Positions 46,867 through 57,195 are shown, counted from the first letter of the stretch. The stretch is DNA of 64,000 nt from Methylobacterium aerolatum (GCF_022179085.1 NZ_BPQE01000018.1:1-64000); one strand, 5' to 3'. A program made the numbers and translations. The notes: generated from the letters alone by a model not told the origin.

Positions 46867-47306
46867 ATGGACTTTCGAATAGCCATGGCCGTCGCGATGG
46901 CCATGGGATTGAGCGGATGCGGATCGATCGTCCGTGGAACGGACGAGCCCGTGGCGTTCGTGTCCGATCCCGCCGGCGCGCGGGTGACGACGGACAAGGG
47001 CTACGCCTGCCCGGAGACGCCCTGCCCCCGCAGATCAAGCGGAGCGACGAACTCATGGCGACCTTCGAGAAGGACGGGTTCCGCCCGCGCTCGGTGCCGG
47101 TCCGGACCGAGATCGTCGGCAAGGGCGGCGCGGCCGTGGCCGGAAACATCCTGGCGGGGGGCGTGATCGGGCTGGGCGTCGATGCGGCGACGGGCGCGGC
47201 CTATGACCATACGCCGAACCCGGTCAGCGTGACGCTGGAGCCGGCTCGCCCGGCGGCCGCACCGAAGCCGAGGCGGTCCCGGAAGCGGGCCGCCCCCGAG
47301 ACCTGA
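46867..47306 (+). pseudogene. Frameshifted paralogue of the preceding PEGA-like lipoprotein
   Basis: It starts at ATG 46867 with a signal peptide and lipobox LSGC, then VAFVSDPAGARVTTDKGYACPETPC. After that the homologous continuation (QIKRSDELMATFEKDGFRPRSVPV, then a Gly-rich membrane-like stretch and DHTPNPVSVTLEP) is in another frame, ending at 47306. The shift falls at the CCCCC run at 47025-47029 and corresponds to one missing base. It could be a real disruption, phase variation at a short tract, or a sequence error. The unshifted frame would stop at 47166. Confidence 0.8.
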
Positions 47307-47384
47307 GGCCGGCGGGAGGCGGGTGATGGACAGCCGGGTTGGCCGCGTCCGGGAACCCGGACGCGGCCAGGTGGTCGAGACCGA

Positions 47385-47678
47385 TCAGCGGCCGGAACCG
47401 GTCGTCGCGCCGCCCTTGAAGCCCGAGGCGTTCGGCGAGCCGTGCATCTTGCCGTCCTGGGTCGCCGCGCCCGGCGCGGTGGCCGTGCTTCCGGTGACGT
47501 CGCCCCGGGCGGCGCCCTGCGCCCCGTCCTTGCCGAAGCCGGCCGCGTTCGGCGAGCCCTGCATGCGCGTCACGGCGTTGCCGGTGGTCGTCTGCGTCGC
47601 CGGTCCGCTCTCGGTGGCGAAGGCCGCCGTCCCGAGGCTGATGAGGCCGGCGGCGGCAATGAGTGTGGTCGTCTTCAT
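47385..47678 (-). CDS. Small exported protein with GSPNA repeat
   Basis: A 97-residue protein with a signal peptide (MKTTTLIAAAGLISLGTAAFA). The mature part holds two copies of a Met-x-Gly-Ser-Pro-Asn-Ala-x-Gly-Phe motif separated by a Gly/Ala/Thr-rich spacer. No known family. ATG 47678 has aaggaa 7 bases upstream; the longer frame has no ribosome site. Confidence 0.7.
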   Translation of the reverse strand: MKTTTLIAAAGLISLGTAAFATESGPATQTTTGNAVTRMQGSPNAAGFGKDGAQGAARGDVTGSTATAPGAATQDGKMHGSPNASGFKGGATTGSGR

Positions 47679-47817
47679 GGCGGGTTCCTTATCCAGTGTT
47701 TCGCCCTCTCTGGGGGCCGTTCGTCCGATCCGGACCCGGGGGCGTGTGCCGGTTAACGTCGCCGCCCCCGCTCCGTTCAATTCGCCCGGCCTCGGCGGAG
47801 ACCGGCGCGGACCCCGC

Positions 47818-48024
47818 TCAGGCGTCCTCCACCTGTTCGACATCCTCGGGCGACGGGACGTAGGCGCACCATTCACAGATCCCGCGCTCGGCACCCCGTG
47901 GGGCGTTGCGCTGGGAGCAGAGAGGGCAGACGAGGACGACGAGGCGTGATCCGAGGCGGAGGCCGAGGCCCCGGCCCCGGAAGGTCACGGGCGTACTGGC
48001 GCCCGGCACGTCGTCGCCGGTCAT
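47818..48024 (-). CDS. Small zinc-ribbon-like protein
   Basis: A 68-residue protein with two Cys pairs (CPLCSQRN and CEWC) that could bind zinc, flanked by basic residues and an acidic tail (SPEDVEQVEDA). The function is unknown. The start is uncertain: ATG 48024 avoids overlap with the divergent dehydratase; the frame continues upstream antisense to that gene. Confidence 0.5.
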   Translation of the reverse strand: MTGDDVPGASTPVTFRGRGLGLRLGSRLVVLVCPLCSQRNAPRGAERGICEWCAYVPSPEDVEQVEDA

Positions 48025-48162
48025 GGGGCGGTCGCGCGGTGCGGCGTGGTACGGTCCCGGTCTGGCATTGTGCGATCCCCCTGCGAGGGGATAATCCACG
48101 GCAACGCTAATGGCTCCGCTCGCCGTGCGGGGCCGCCGAAGGCGCCACGGGAGCGAGGACCG

Positions 48163-49143
48163 ATGCCGGAGACCACCTTGGACGGGCCCGCCCTGCCGGG
48201 TGTCGCGGACGTGGAGGCGGCCTCCCGCCGCCTCGCGGGCGTGGCCCATCGCACCCCCGTCCTGACCTCGCGCACCGCCGACGCGCTGACCGGCGCCCGC
48301 CTGTTCTTCAAGGCGGAGAACCTCCAGCGGGGGGGCAGCTTCAAGTTCCGGGGCGCCTACAACGCGATCAGCGCCCTCCCGGAGGCGGTGCGGGCGCGGG
48401 GCGTGCTCGCCTTCTCCTCGGGCAACCACGCCCAGGCCATCGCCCTCGCGAGCCGGCTGCTCGGCGTCCCCGCCGTGATCGTGATGCCGGAGGATGCCCC
48501 CGCGGTGAAGGTCGAGGCGACCCGTGGCTACGGCGCCGAGGTGGTGAGCTACGACCGCTACAGCCAGGACCGCGAGGCCCTGGGGCGGGAGATCGCGCAG
48601 GCCCGGAACCTCACCCTCATCCCGCCCTACGACCATCCCGACGTCATCGCCGGGCAGGGCACCCTGGCCCTGGAACTGATCGAGGAGACCGGCCCCCTCG
48701 ACATGCTAGTCGCCTGCCTCGGCGGCGGCGGGCAGCTTTCCGGCTGCGCCCTGGCGGCGACGGCGCGCTCCCCCGGCATCGCGGTCTACGGGGTGGAGCC
48801 CGAGGCGGGGGACGACGGTCGCCGCTCCTTCCGCGAGGGCCGGATCGTGACGATCCCCGTGCCGCGGACCATCGCGGACGGGGCGCAGACCACCTATCTC
48901 GGCCGTCTCACCTTCCCGGTGATCCGCGAGCGGGTCACCGACATCGTGACGGTGAGCGACGCCGAATTGGTGGAGACGATGCGCTTCTTCGCCGCGCGGA
49001 TGAAGCTCGTGGTGGAGCCCACCGGCTGCCTCGCGGCGGCGGCCGTGCTGCACGGCAAGCTCGACGTGCGCGGCAAGCGCGTCGGCATCGTCATCAGCGG
49101 CGGCAATGTCGATATCGCGGCTTTCGCGCGGCTCGTCGGCTGA
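48163..49143 (+). CDS. Threonine/serine dehydratase (PLP fold-type II)
   Basis: A 326-residue catabolic-type threonine ammonia-lyase or threo-3-hydroxyaspartate ammonia-lyase. The PLP lysine is in GGSFKFRGAYNAI, the substrate loop is SSGNHAQAIALA, the phosphate-binding loop is GGGGQLSG, and SGGNVD closes the site. It lacks the C-terminal ACT domain of biosynthetic IlvA. ATG 48163 has gagcgagga upstream; the longer frame is not supported. The exact substrate needs biochemistry. Confidence 0.9.
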   Translation: MPETTLDGPALPGVADVEAASRRLAGVAHRTPVLTSRTADALTGARLFFKAENLQRGGSFKFRGAYNAISALPEAVRARGVLAFSSGNHAQAIALASRLLGVPAVIVMPEDAPAVKVEATRGYGAEVVSYDRYSQDREALGREIAQARNLTLIPPYDHPDVIAGQGTLALELIEETGPLDMLVACLGGGGQLSGCALAATARSPGIAVYGVEPEAGDDGRRSFREGRIVTIPVPRTIADGAQTTYLGRLTFPVIRERVTDIVTVSDAELVETMRFFAARMKLVVEPTGCLAAAAVLHGKLDVRGKRVGIVISGGNVDIAAFARLVG

Positions 49144-49307
49144 GGACGTTCCGGGCCCCGAAGGTCCGGCCGCCGGGGACCCTTCCTCGCCCCGGCATGG
49201 CGTGAGGGTCCGCGCGGCGTGTGGACCGGCGGGCAAGTCATGCTTATCTTAAAGGTCGTGGTCCAACGTCCCACGGGCCTTGAACCCGGTCGGGCCGGAG
49301 AGTGATG

Positions 49308-49682
49308 ATGTCGAGCTTCAAGGTAATCTCGCTGACCGAGCGCGCGGCGGATCGGATCAAGGCGATTATGGCGCAGGCCGACACGCCCGTGGCGGGCCTG
49401 CGCGTGGGCGTGAAGAACGGCGGCTGCGCCGGCATGTCCTACACGATGGAATACGCCGACGAGCGCAAGCCCGGCGAGGACGTGGTGGAGGATCGCGGCG
49501 TGCGGGTCTTCGTCGATCCGAAGGCGGTGCTGTTCCTGCTCGGCACCGAGATGGACTTCACCACCAATAAGCTCGCCTCGCAGTTCGTGTTCAACAACCC
49601 GAACCAGACCTCGGCCTGCGGCTGCGGCGAGTCCGTGGCGATCACGCCGGTCTCGCCGGAGCGGGTGCCTGCCACGGTCTGA
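49308..49682 (+). CDS. IscA/SufA/HesB-family iron-sulfur cluster assembly protein
   Basis: A-type carrier that hands iron-sulfur clusters to target proteins. From ATG 49308 it is 124 residues, with the three conserved cysteines in GGCAG and the C-terminal ACGCGES, and VFVDPKAVLFLLGTEMDF between. Three in-frame starts occur together (GTG 49302, ATG 49305, ATG 49308); 49308 best fits the ggag spacing. It is not next to other suf/isc genes here. Confidence 0.93.
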   Translation: MSSFKVISLTERAADRIKAIMAQADTPVAGLRVGVKNGGCAGMSYTMEYADERKPGEDVVEDRGVRVFVDPKAVLFLLGTEMDFTTNKLASQFVFNNPNQTSACGCGESVAITPVSPERVPATV

Positions 49683-49749
49683 CGGGGCTTCGCGAAGGCG
49701 ACCTCCGGCCGGGCCGGGCCCCGCGCCCGGCCCTCGATGGGTCCGCCCC

Positions 49750-50805
49750 TCAGGCGGCCTCGGGGGCGGCGAGGGCCCCGTCGCTGACGACGCGGTTCCG
49801 CCCCGCGCGCTTGGCGGCGAACATGCAGAGGTCGGCCCGCTCCAGCAGGGAGGCGGGCGTGTCCCCGCCCCGGTACTCGGCCACGCCGAGGGAGACGGTG
49901 ACCTTGCCGAGGGACTCGCCCGTCGAGCGCTTCACCAGTTCCCGGCCGAGGAGGTTCGTGCGGATCGTCTCGGCGGTGCGGACGGCGGTCGCCCGGTCGG
50001 CATCGGGCAGGATAATGCCGAACTCCTCGCCGCCGAACCGGGCGAGGTGGGCGGTGGGCCCCGTGCTCTCGCGCATCACCACGGCCACCAGCCTTAGCAC
50101 CTGATCGCCGGTGAGATGACCGTAGAGGTCGTTGAACCGCTTGAAGAAATCGATATCCACGACGATCAGGCTGAGGGTGCCGGCGCGGGCGACCGCGCCG
50201 AGCGCCCCCTCCAGCGTCTCCTCGAAATGCCTGCGGTTGGCCAAGCCGGTGAGGGCGTCGGTGAGATTCTCGGTGCGCGTCGCCTCGAGCTTCTCGCGCA
50301 GGGTCTCGATCTCGTTGCGGCTCTCGTTCATCCGCAATTCGAGGACCCGGTTATTCGCCACGACCTCGCGGGTCGTCACCGCCAGGGAAGCCAGGATCTC
50401 GGCGAGACGCACGCCGCTGATCGCGTCCGCCGACAGGTCGTGCGTGAGGCTCGACAGCGACTCGCCGTAGAGGCGTGTGGAGCCGAGGGAGAGATCGAGG
50501 ATCTCCATCACCGCCGCCAGTTCGGCCAAAATCGTCCTGCTGACGACCTCCGCCTCGGCGATCCGCCGCTGCTGGCCGATGTAGCACTCGTGGAGTTGGT
50601 CGATGTCGGCTTCGGTCAGGTGCCCCTTGTCGGCGGTCAGGCGCTTCACCGCATCGACGAGGGTCGGCATCTCCCCGGACACGTAGGCGTACCACACGGC
50701 GTAGGACCGCGGCGTCGCCGCTGGCCCGTAGTCGCGCATGAGTTCATGCGTCCGCTTCGCCAGGGCGAAGCTGCGATCACGATCCGGGAGAGCGCTCTGG
50801 GTCAT
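49750..50805 (-). CDS. Diguanylate cyclase (GGDEF domain)
   Basis: Makes cyclic di-GMP. The 351 residues have an N-terminal helical region (about 1-170, predicted alpha-helical, with coiled-coil around ELRMNESRNEIETLREKLEATR) and a C-terminal GGDEF domain with active-site motif GGEEF, DALTGLANRRHF and DIDFFKRFNDLYGHL. No EAL domain, no membrane segment. No RxxD inhibitory site was seen in the usual position. The start is set at ATG 50805; GTG 50820 is an alternative. Confidence 0.93.
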   Translation of the reverse strand: MTQSALPDRDRSFALAKRTHELMRDYGPAATPRSYAVWYAYVSGEMPTLVDAVKRLTADKGHLTEADIDQLHECYIGQQRRIAEAEVVSRTILAELAAVMEILDLSLGSTRLYGESLSSLTHDLSADAISGVRLAEILASLAVTTREVVANNRVLELRMNESRNEIETLREKLEATRTENLTDALTGLANRRHFEETLEGALGAVARAGTLSLIVVDIDFFKRFNDLYGHLTGDQVLRLVAVVMRESTGPTAHLARFGGEEFGIILPDADRATAVRTAETIRTNLLGRELVKRSTGESLGKVTVSLGVAEYRGGDTPASLLERADLCMFAAKRAGRNRVVSDGALAAPEAA

Positions 50806-51052
50806 CCTCACCTGCCGCACGGCGAGGCAATCCTCTCGGACCGCGTCGCGCAGGTTAAGAACTAACCGACGTTGGTAGATACTCGGTTAATAGGGCAGGA
50901 ATCATACAAAGCAGGCGGACAGTCCGTCTCCGCGGGACCAATGTTCTCCCGCGGTCTAAGTCGCAGCCGCCGCACCGTTTCACCCCTCGCTCGACGGTTC
51001 ACGACGGGCCCCGAGCCTGTGGCGGGACACGAAGGACCGTCCGCGACGGGGA

Positions 51053-52657
51053 CTACCGCTCGCGCTTGACCGACGTCGGACGCAGCAGGAAGGCCGGCAC
51101 GTGCGAGCCGAGACCGACGGGCGTGTCGTCCTCGGCCTCGTTCCCCCGGCCGGATCGCGGCGCCTGGCGGCGGGGGCTTTCGCGGCGGGCCGGTCCCGGC
51201 CTCGGCGAGGACGGAGCCTCGGTCGCGCGCTCGGCCCTGGGCGCCTCGTCGGCGCGGGCGGTCGCGCGTTCGGCCCTGGGTGCCTCGTCGGCACGGGTGG
51301 TCGCGCGGCTGCGCTCGCGCCCACCGCTCCGGCCGCCGCGGCCGGACTCGGTCCGGCCTCCCTCGCTCCGGCCCGACTCGGCGCGGGGCGTCTCGCTCCG
51401 GGCCTCCCCGCGCGATCCCTCCGTCCGGGCCGTCTCGCCCCGGCCGCCGGCCTTGGTGCCGCGGCCGCGCCGCTCGCCGCTCCGGCCCCGGTGGCGGCTG
51501 CGCGGCTCGTCATCGGAGGCCGCAACCGTCGACAGGTCACCGTCGAGCCAAGGGATCGGCTGGCCGATCAGCGACTCGATGGCTCCCAGCGACCGGTCGT
51601 CCTCCGGGCTCACGAGGGTGAAGGCTTGGCCGGTGCGGCCGGCGCGCCCCGTGCGCCCGATCCGGTGGACGTAATCCTCCGGGTGGCGGGGGATGTCGAA
51701 GTTGAAGACGTGGCTCACCGCCGGGATGTCGAGGCCGCGCGCGGCGACGTCGCTCGCCACGAGCAGGGCGGTCTCGCCGTTGCGGAAGGCATCGAGGGCG
51801 GCCGTGCGGGAGCGCTGGTCCATGTCGCCGTGTAGGGCGGCGGCGTCGAAGCCGTGGCTGACCAGCGACTTCTGGAGGGTCGCGACGTCGCGCTTCCGGT
51901 TGCAGAAGATGATCCCGTTGGTCAGGTGATCCTCGCTGCGGATCAGCTGCCGCAGCCGGTCACGCTTGGCGTAATCCGCCGCGCCCACGGCCACGAGGCG
52001 CTGGGTGATGGTGGCCGCCGTGGAGGAGGCGCGCGCCACCTCGACCCGCTGCGGGTTGTGCAGGAACATGTCCGCCAGCCGCTCGATCTCCGGCGGCATG
52101 GTCGCGGAGAAGAAGAGCGTCTGCCGGGTGAACGGCACCATCTTCACGATGCGCTCGATATCCGGGATGAAGCCCATGTCGAGCATGCGGTCCGCCTCGT
52201 CGATCACGAGGAGTTCGACGCCGGTGAGCAGCAGCTTTCCGCGCTCGAAATGGTCGAGCAGGCGGCCGGGCGTGGCGATCAGCACGTCGGTGCCGCGGGT
52301 CAGCTTCGCATCCTGGTCGGCGAAGGAGACGCCGCCGATGATCAGCGCCACGTTGAGCTTGTGGTTGGTGCCGTAGCGCTCGAAGCTCTCCTCCACCTGG
52401 GCCGCGAGCTCGCGGGTCGGCTCGAGGATGAGCGTGCGCGGCATCCGGGCCCGGGCGCGGCCGGTCTCCAGCAGCGTCAGCATCGGCAAGGTGAAGGCCG
52501 CGGTCTTGCCAGTCCCGGTCTGGGCGATGCCCAGAACGTCCCGGCGCGCGAGCACATGGGGAATGGCCTCGGCCTGGATTGGCGTCGGCTCGGTGTAACC
52601 GGCGGCCGTAACGGCCTGCAGGACTTTTTCACTCAGTCCCAGATCAGAGAACGGCAT
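51053..52657 (-). CDS. DEAD-box RNA helicase, RhlE type, with repetitive basic tail
   Basis: ATP-dependent RNA helicase of 534 residues. The core (1-380) has the Q motif, AQTGTGKT, PTRELAAQ, TPGRLLDH, VIDEADRMLDMGF, SAT, and HRIGRTGRAGRTG. The C-terminal 150 residues are Arg/Gly/Glu-rich and disordered, with a tandem repeat of ADEAPRAERATAR and an RGGRSGGRERSR segment, as in RNA-binding tails. ATG 52657 gives the canonical MPFSDLGLSEKVLQAV; the frame extends upstream without family support. Ribosome assembly or cold adaptation is typical for the family. Confidence 0.95.
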   Translation of the reverse strand: MPFSDLGLSEKVLQAVTAAGYTEPTPIQAEAIPHVLARRDVLGIAQTGTGKTAAFTLPMLTLLETGRARARMPRTLILEPTRELAAQVEESFERYGTNHKLNVALIIGGVSFADQDAKLTRGTDVLIATPGRLLDHFERGKLLLTGVELLVIDEADRMLDMGFIPDIERIVKMVPFTRQTLFFSATMPPEIERLADMFLHNPQRVEVARASSTAATITQRLVAVGAADYAKRDRLRQLIRSEDHLTNGIIFCNRKRDVATLQKSLVSHGFDAAALHGDMDQRSRTAALDAFRNGETALLVASDVAARGLDIPAVSHVFNFDIPRHPEDYVHRIGRTGRAGRTGQAFTLVSPEDDRSLGAIESLIGQPIPWLDGDLSTVAASDDEPRSRHRGRSGERRGRGTKAGGRGETARTEGSRGEARSETPRAESGRSEGGRTESGRGGRSGGRERSRATTRADEAPRAERATARADEAPRAERATEAPSSPRPGPARRESPRRQAPRSGRGNEAEDDTPVGLGSHVPAFLLRPTSVKRER

Positions 52658-53267
52658 TGCGTGTCGGCAACTGTTGCGCGCCCGGCCGGCGCGAAGGACA
52701 TCGTCGCGGCAACGATCCGGGATTGAGCGGACGCACGGACGGGCGCACGACCGCCGAGCGATCACCCCTCCACCTATAGTCTTGTCGTCGCTTGTCAATC
52801 TCGCGGGCCCGGGAAGGGCGGGACGACGCCCTAGCTCCGCGCCCGAAGAGGCGATCGCCGGCCGTCGCGCGGGCGCCGGGCCCAGTCCCGGCTGCGCGGG
52901 CGCGGCCGCATCATGGTTAAGCGAGCCTGACCGGCTCCGGAGCCATTGTGCCGAAAGCGTCCTGAAATAAAACGCCTGCCCTCCGCCCCGCCTCGGCCCA
53001 CCAACCAAATGTTCGGTGCTGGACGCCACCCTTCTGCCGCATTTAGATCTCGATCGCCGCCTCAATATCGGCCGATCGACTGGTGGCGGACCACGTGTGC
53101 GCTGGGACACATCGCTTCTCACGTCGGCGTTACGACTGCATAACCTTCACCTTTCGTTGACTCGGTCTGTCTAATCTGACCCTGCTTGTTGCAGGAAAGC
53201 GACAGACCCGTTCGCCTCAAGCGCCTAGAAGGCCGCCGGCCTAAGCCAACCCAGGACGCAGTACCCC
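52658..53267. other. Long divergent leader region, helicase / outer-membrane protein
   Basis: A 610-bp gap. The part from about 52960 to 53220 is distinctly AT-richer and should hold the promoter and leader of the highly expressed outer-membrane gene; the helicase side may carry a long 5' leader. No gene with recognisable features was found. Confidence 0.6.
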
Positions 53268-54170
53268 ATGAAAAAGCTTCTCCTTGCATCGACCGTTCTC
53301 GCCGGCCTGACCGCGGCCGCCTCGGCCGCCGACCTGCCGCGCCGCGCCGCCCCGCCGCCGGTCTTCACCCCGGTTCCGGTCTTCACCTGGACGGGCTTCT
53401 ACGCCGGTTTCAACGCCGGTTACGGCTTCGACGCCTCCTCGAGCCGCCCCGCCACGGTCGTCGGCGTTCCGGCCGGCACCGGCATCTTCGCGGATGCGGC
53501 CGGCGCCAACAACATCCCGGGCGTGCTCGCCTTCTCGAACCGCAACAACAACGAAGGCTTCGTCGGCGGCGGTCAGATCGGCTACAACTACCAGTTCACG
53601 CCGGGCTCCGGCATCGTCGTCGGTGTCGAGGCTGACGCCCAGTACGCCGACTTCGGCCGTCAGCGGAACCGCTTCGCCTTCAACACCCTGGGCGTTCCCG
53701 GCGGCATCGTCCCCGGCACCCTGGTCTACAACCCGAACGGCCTGTCGGGCCTCGACTACTTCGGCACCGTGCGCGGCCGCCTCGGCTACGCCTTCGACCG
53801 CACCCTCGTCTACGCCACGGGCGGCTTCGCCTACGGCGCCGGCGGCGGCCGTCAGTTCGGCACGGGCGTGTCCTCCGACGACTTCCAGACCGGCTACACG
53901 GTCGGCGGCGGTGTCGAGTACGCTCTCCCGACCGACTCGTTCCTGAACTTCTTCCGCTCCTCGGCCGTCACGCTGAAGGTGGAAGGTCTCTACGTGAACC
54001 TCGACCAGAACCGCCGCTCGGCCGGCGCCTTCGCCACCAACGCCGCCGGCACCACCTTCTCGACCGTGACGCCGGGCATCGCCCTGCTCGCCGGCCCGGC
54101 CAACGTCCGCCGCGAGACCGAGTTCGCCGTCGTCCGCGCCGGCGTGAACTACAAGTTCGGCTCGTACTAA
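53268..54170 (+). CDS. Outer-membrane beta-barrel protein, Omp25/RopB-like
   Basis: A 300-residue exported porin-like protein: signal peptide [20 protein letters not shown], then a Pro-rich link ([11 protein letters not shown]) and [15 protein letters not shown], the hallmark opening of alphaproteobacterial Omp25/31 proteins. The rest has alternating strands ([32 protein letters not shown]) and ends in an aromatic pattern (VNYKFGSY). It probably has eight strands, stabilises the outer membrane, and is monocistronic with strong codon use. Confidence 0.93.
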   Translation: MKKLLLASTVLAGLTAAASAADLPRRAAPPPVFTPVPVFTWTGFYAGFNAGYGFDASSSRPATVVGVPAGTGIFADAAGANNIPGVLAFSNRNNNEGFVGGGQIGYNYQFTPGSGIVVGVEADAQYADFGRQRNRFAFNTLGVPGGIVPGTLVYNPNGLSGLDYFGTVRGRLGYAFDRTLVYATGGFAYGAGGGRQFGTGVSSDDFQTGYTVGGGVEYALPTDSFLNFFRSSAVTLKVEGLYVNLDQNRRSAGAFATNAAGTTFSTVTPGIALLAGPANVRRETEFAVVRAGVNYKFGSY

Positions 54171-54182
54171 GACCCTCTCACG

Positions 54183-54218
54183 GCACTCCCCCTGCGCCGA
54201 CGAGGCCGGGGGGAGTGC
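54183..54218 (+). terminator. Terminator hairpin of the outer-membrane protein gene
   Basis: gcactccccc pairs with gggggagtgc, 12 bases after the stop. A second perfect 12-bp stem (ggaagcccggcc / ggccgggcttcc) follows at 54303-54330. Confidence 0.75.
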
Positions 54219-54452
54219 TCCCGGTTGCCGGGGGTCCCGTGAGGATTTCTTCGATTCCGACGCTCCGCCGCGCCTGTCGGGCGCGGCGGGGCCTCACCCG
54301 GCGGAAGCCCGGCCCCACGGCCGGGCTTCCGTCGTTTCGGGGGAGGGGTTGCGGCGCGGTGACCGGGAACCCGCCCTCGCGGCGACCCATTGACCGGCAC
54401 CGGCCACCACGCATCTGACCGCGTGGCTTCGCCCCCGTCGAGGTGCCTCCCG

Positions 54453-54944
54453 ATGCGTCCGCGTCCCTGCGTCGTCCCGTTCGTCCTCTGCATCCTCTGG
54501 GGCCCGCCCGCATGGGCCCAGGAGGCCACGGTCATCGGCCAGGAGACGATCCTGCCTGGCACCGGCCCCGGCACCGCCACGGACGGAGCCGGCGGCGGCG
54601 GCCTGATGCAGGCGGGCAGCGAGACGGAGGCGCAGCGGCGCCAGAACCTGAAGCCCGCCATCCTGCTGGCCTCCCACGCCATCGGCATCACCGTGCGCAA
54701 CCAAGCGGGGGAGAGCGTGGGCAAGATCGACGACCTGCTCCTGGAGGGCGGCCGCATCCGGGCGGTGGTCATCGATGTGAGCGGTTTTCTCGGGATCGGC
54801 GGCAAGCGCATCGCCGTCGAGCCGACGGCCCTCGTCCTGCGCCCCGGCGGCGACCGCTTCTCGGCGATCCTCCAGATGAGCAAGGACGCGATTGCCGGAG
54901 CCCAGCCCTTCGACCCGGCCAAGGCGATTCCCGCTTCGAAGTAA
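54453..54944 (+). CDS. Exported PRC-barrel domain protein
   Basis: A 163-residue protein with a signal peptide ([16 protein letters not shown]). The C-terminal 90 residues form a PRC-barrel ([45 protein letters not shown]). PRC-barrel proteins bind RNA, photosynthetic proteins or stress targets; here the role is unknown. ATG 54453 was taken; the frame opens earlier at 54390. Confidence 0.85.
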   Translation: MRPRPCVVPFVLCILWGPPAWAQEATVIGQETILPGTGPGTATDGAGGGGLMQAGSETEAQRRQNLKPAILLASHAIGITVRNQAGESVGKIDDLLLEGGRIRAVVIDVSGFLGIGGKRIAVEPTALVLRPGGDRFSAILQMSKDAIAGAQPFDPAKAIPASK

Positions 54945-54950
54945 GAGGAT

Positions 54951-55049
54951 CCTGAAGGACAAGTCCCTTGCCGGGGTCCAGGGGCAAGGCCCCTGGATGT
55001 TGGCAGGGCTCCGCCCTGCACCCGCCAGAGGGCTCGCCCTCTGGACACC
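54951..55049. repeat. Family C multi-hairpin repeat, copy 3
   Basis: Hairpins aaggac/gtccctt, ccaggggc/gcccctgg, cagggc/gccctg and ccagaggg/ccctctgg. Read in reverse complement it matches 34644-34740 closely over nearly its whole length. It lies between the convergent PRC-barrel and parE genes. Confidence 0.85.
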
Positions 55050-55053
55050 CCGT

Positions 55054-57195
55054 TCAAATGTCGAGGTCGGCGCCCTCCGTGAAGGCCGCGCGCTCGGTGA
55101 TGAAGGCGAAGCGAGCCTCGGGCTTGTTGCCCATCAGGCGGTCCACCGTGTCGCCCGTCGATTCCCGCGCCTCGTCGAGGACCGCAACCCGCAGGAGCGT
55201 GCGCTTCTTCGGGTCCATGGTGGTCTCCTTCAACTGCGCCGGCATCATCTCGCCGAGGCCCTTGAAGCGGCCGATCTCGACCTTGCCGCCCTTGAACACC
55301 GTCTTGACGATCCGCTCGCGGTCGGCGTCGTCGCGGGCATAGGCGACCTTCGAGCCCTGCTGCAGCCGGTAGAGGGGCGGGATCGCGAGGTAGAGGTGCC
55401 CCTTGTCGATCAGCTTGGGCATCTGCCGGTAGAAGAAGGTGATCAGCAGCGAGGCGATGTGGGCTCCGTCCACGTCGGCGTCGGTCATGATGATGACCTT
55501 GTCGTAGCGAAGGTCCGCCTCGCGGAAATTCGCCCCCGTGCCGCAGCCGAGCGCCAGGGTCAGGTCGCCGATGAGCTGATTGGCGCCGAGCTTGTCCCGG
55601 CTCGCCGAGGCGACGTTGAGGATCTTGCCCCGGAGCGGCAGGATCGCCTGGGTCGCCCGGTCGCGGGCCTGCTTGGCCGAGCCACCGGCGGAATCGCCCT
55701 CGACGATGAAGATCTCGGAGCCCGCCGTCCCGGCCGCCGAGCAATCGGCGAGCTTGCCGGGCAGGCGCAGCTTGCGGGTGGCGCTCTTGCGGGCGACCTC
55801 CTTCTCCTGGCGGCGGCGCAGGCGCTCCTCCGCCCGGTCGATCACCCAATCGAGGAGCTTGTTGGCCTGGGCCGGGGAAGCGGCGAGCCAATGGTCGAAG
55901 GCGTCCCGCACCGCCGTCTCGACGATGCGCTGCGCCTCGACGGTGGCGAGCTTGTCCTTAGTCTGGCCCTGGAATTCCGGCTCGCGGATGAAGACCGAGA
56001 GCATGGAGGCGCAGGTGGCCATCACGTCGTCGGTGGTCACCGCCGTCATGCGCTTGGCCTGGTTCACCCGCTCGGCGTGCTCGCGCAGGCCCCGGAGCAG
56101 GGCGACCCGCAGGCCCGCCTCGTGGGTGCCGCCCTCGGGCGTCGGGATCGTGTTGCAGTAGGAATGCGAGACGCCGTCGTCGGCCACCGTCCAGGCCACG
56201 GCCCATTCCAGCGAGCCGTGCGAGCCGGGCTTCGTCATCTTGCCGGCGAAGACGGTGTCGAGGACGAGGTCCTTCCCCTCGATGTCCCGGGCGAGATAGT
56301 CCGACAGGCCGCCGGGGAAGCGGTGGACCGCCTCGGCCGGCACATCCTCCATCCCCTCGACGAGGGAGGGGGCGCAGCGCCAGCGGATCTCGACGCCGCC
56401 GAACAGGTACGCCTTCGAGCGCGCCATCTTGAACAGGCGGCGGGGGTCGAACTTCAGCGAGCCGAAGATCTGCGCATCGGGGTGGAAGCGCACGCGGGTG
56501 CCGCGCCGGTTCTGCACCCGGCCGACCATTTCCAGCGCGCCCTGCGAATGGCCGCGCGAGAAGCACTGCCGGTAGAGGGTCTGGTTGCGGGCGACCTCGA
56601 CCTCCAGCACGTCGGAGAGGGCGTTCACCACCGAGATGCCGACGCCGTGCAGGCCGCCGGAGGTCTCGTAAACCTTCGAGTCGAACTTACCGCCCGCATG
56701 CAGGGTGGTCATGATGACTTCGAGGGCCGACTTGCCCGGAAACTTCGGGTGCGGGTCCACCGGGATACCGCGGCCGTTGTCGGTGACGACGAGGGCGCCG
56801 CCTTCCTCCAGTTCCACCTCGATGAAGCTCGCATGGCCGGCCACCGCCTCGTCCATGGAGTTGTCGATCACCTCGGCAAAGAGGTGGTGGAGCGCCCGCT
56901 CGTCGGTGCCGCCGATATACATGCCCGGCCGCCGCCGGACGGGCTCCAGCCCCTCCAGCACCTCGATGTCGGAGGCGGTGTAGCCCGTCTCCGGGTTGGC
57001 CGCCGTCAGGGTCGCGGGCGAGGCCGCCTCCGTGAGGCGACGGCGGGGGTCCGAGGGGGAGGGGGCCTTCTGGGCCGCCTTCGGGGCCCCGTCGGGGCCG
57101 AAGAGATCGCGCGCCGGATCGCTCACGCGGGCACTCCCACGGACGGCGACGATGGGTGCGGGGGAAGCTTTGCGTCTGGGAGCATGCGCCTTCAT
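55054..57195 (-). CDS. parE: DNA topoisomerase IV subunit B
   Basis: ATPase subunit of topoisomerase IV, which decatenates chromosomes. The 713 residues include the GHKL ATP site ([59 protein letters not shown]), the transducer domain, the TOPRIM region ([29 protein letters not shown]) and [16 protein letters not shown]. The first 80 residues are basic and non-conserved, so ATG 57195 is likely but GTG 57126 ([10 protein letters not shown]) is an alternative. parC is not in the window. Confidence 0.95.
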   Translation of the reverse strand: MKAHAPRRKASPAPIVAVRGSARVSDPARDLFGPDGAPKAAQKAPSPSDPRRRLTEAASPATLTAANPETGYTASDIEVLEGLEPVRRRPGMYIGGTDERALHHLFAEVIDNSMDEAVAGHASFIEVELEEGGALVVTDNGRGIPVDPHPKFPGKSALEVIMTTLHAGGKFDSKVYETSGGLHGVGISVVNALSDVLEVEVARNQTLYRQCFSRGHSQGALEMVGRVQNRRGTRVRFHPDAQIFGSLKFDPRRLFKMARSKAYLFGGVEIRWRCAPSLVEGMEDVPAEAVHRFPGGLSDYLARDIEGKDLVLDTVFAGKMTKPGSHGSLEWAVAWTVADDGVSHSYCNTIPTPEGGTHEAGLRVALLRGLREHAERVNQAKRMTAVTTDDVMATCASMLSVFIREPEFQGQTKDKLATVEAQRIVETAVRDAFDHWLAASPAQANKLLDWVIDRAEERLRRRQEKEVARKSATRKLRLPGKLADCSAAGTAGSEIFIVEGDSAGGSAKQARDRATQAILPLRGKILNVASASRDKLGANQLIGDLTLALGCGTGANFREADLRYDKVIIMTDADVDGAHIASLLITFFYRQMPKLIDKGHLYLAIPPLYRLQQGSKVAYARDDADRERIVKTVFKGGKVEIGRFKGLGEMMPAQLKETTMDPKKRTLLRVAVLDEARESTGDTVDRLMGNKPEARFAFITERAAFTEGADLDI

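Noticed and set aside
46867-47306. Programmed frameshifting in the second lipoprotein
   Set aside because: No slippery heptamer, stimulatory hairpin or functional reason was seen; simple loss or sequence error is more likely.
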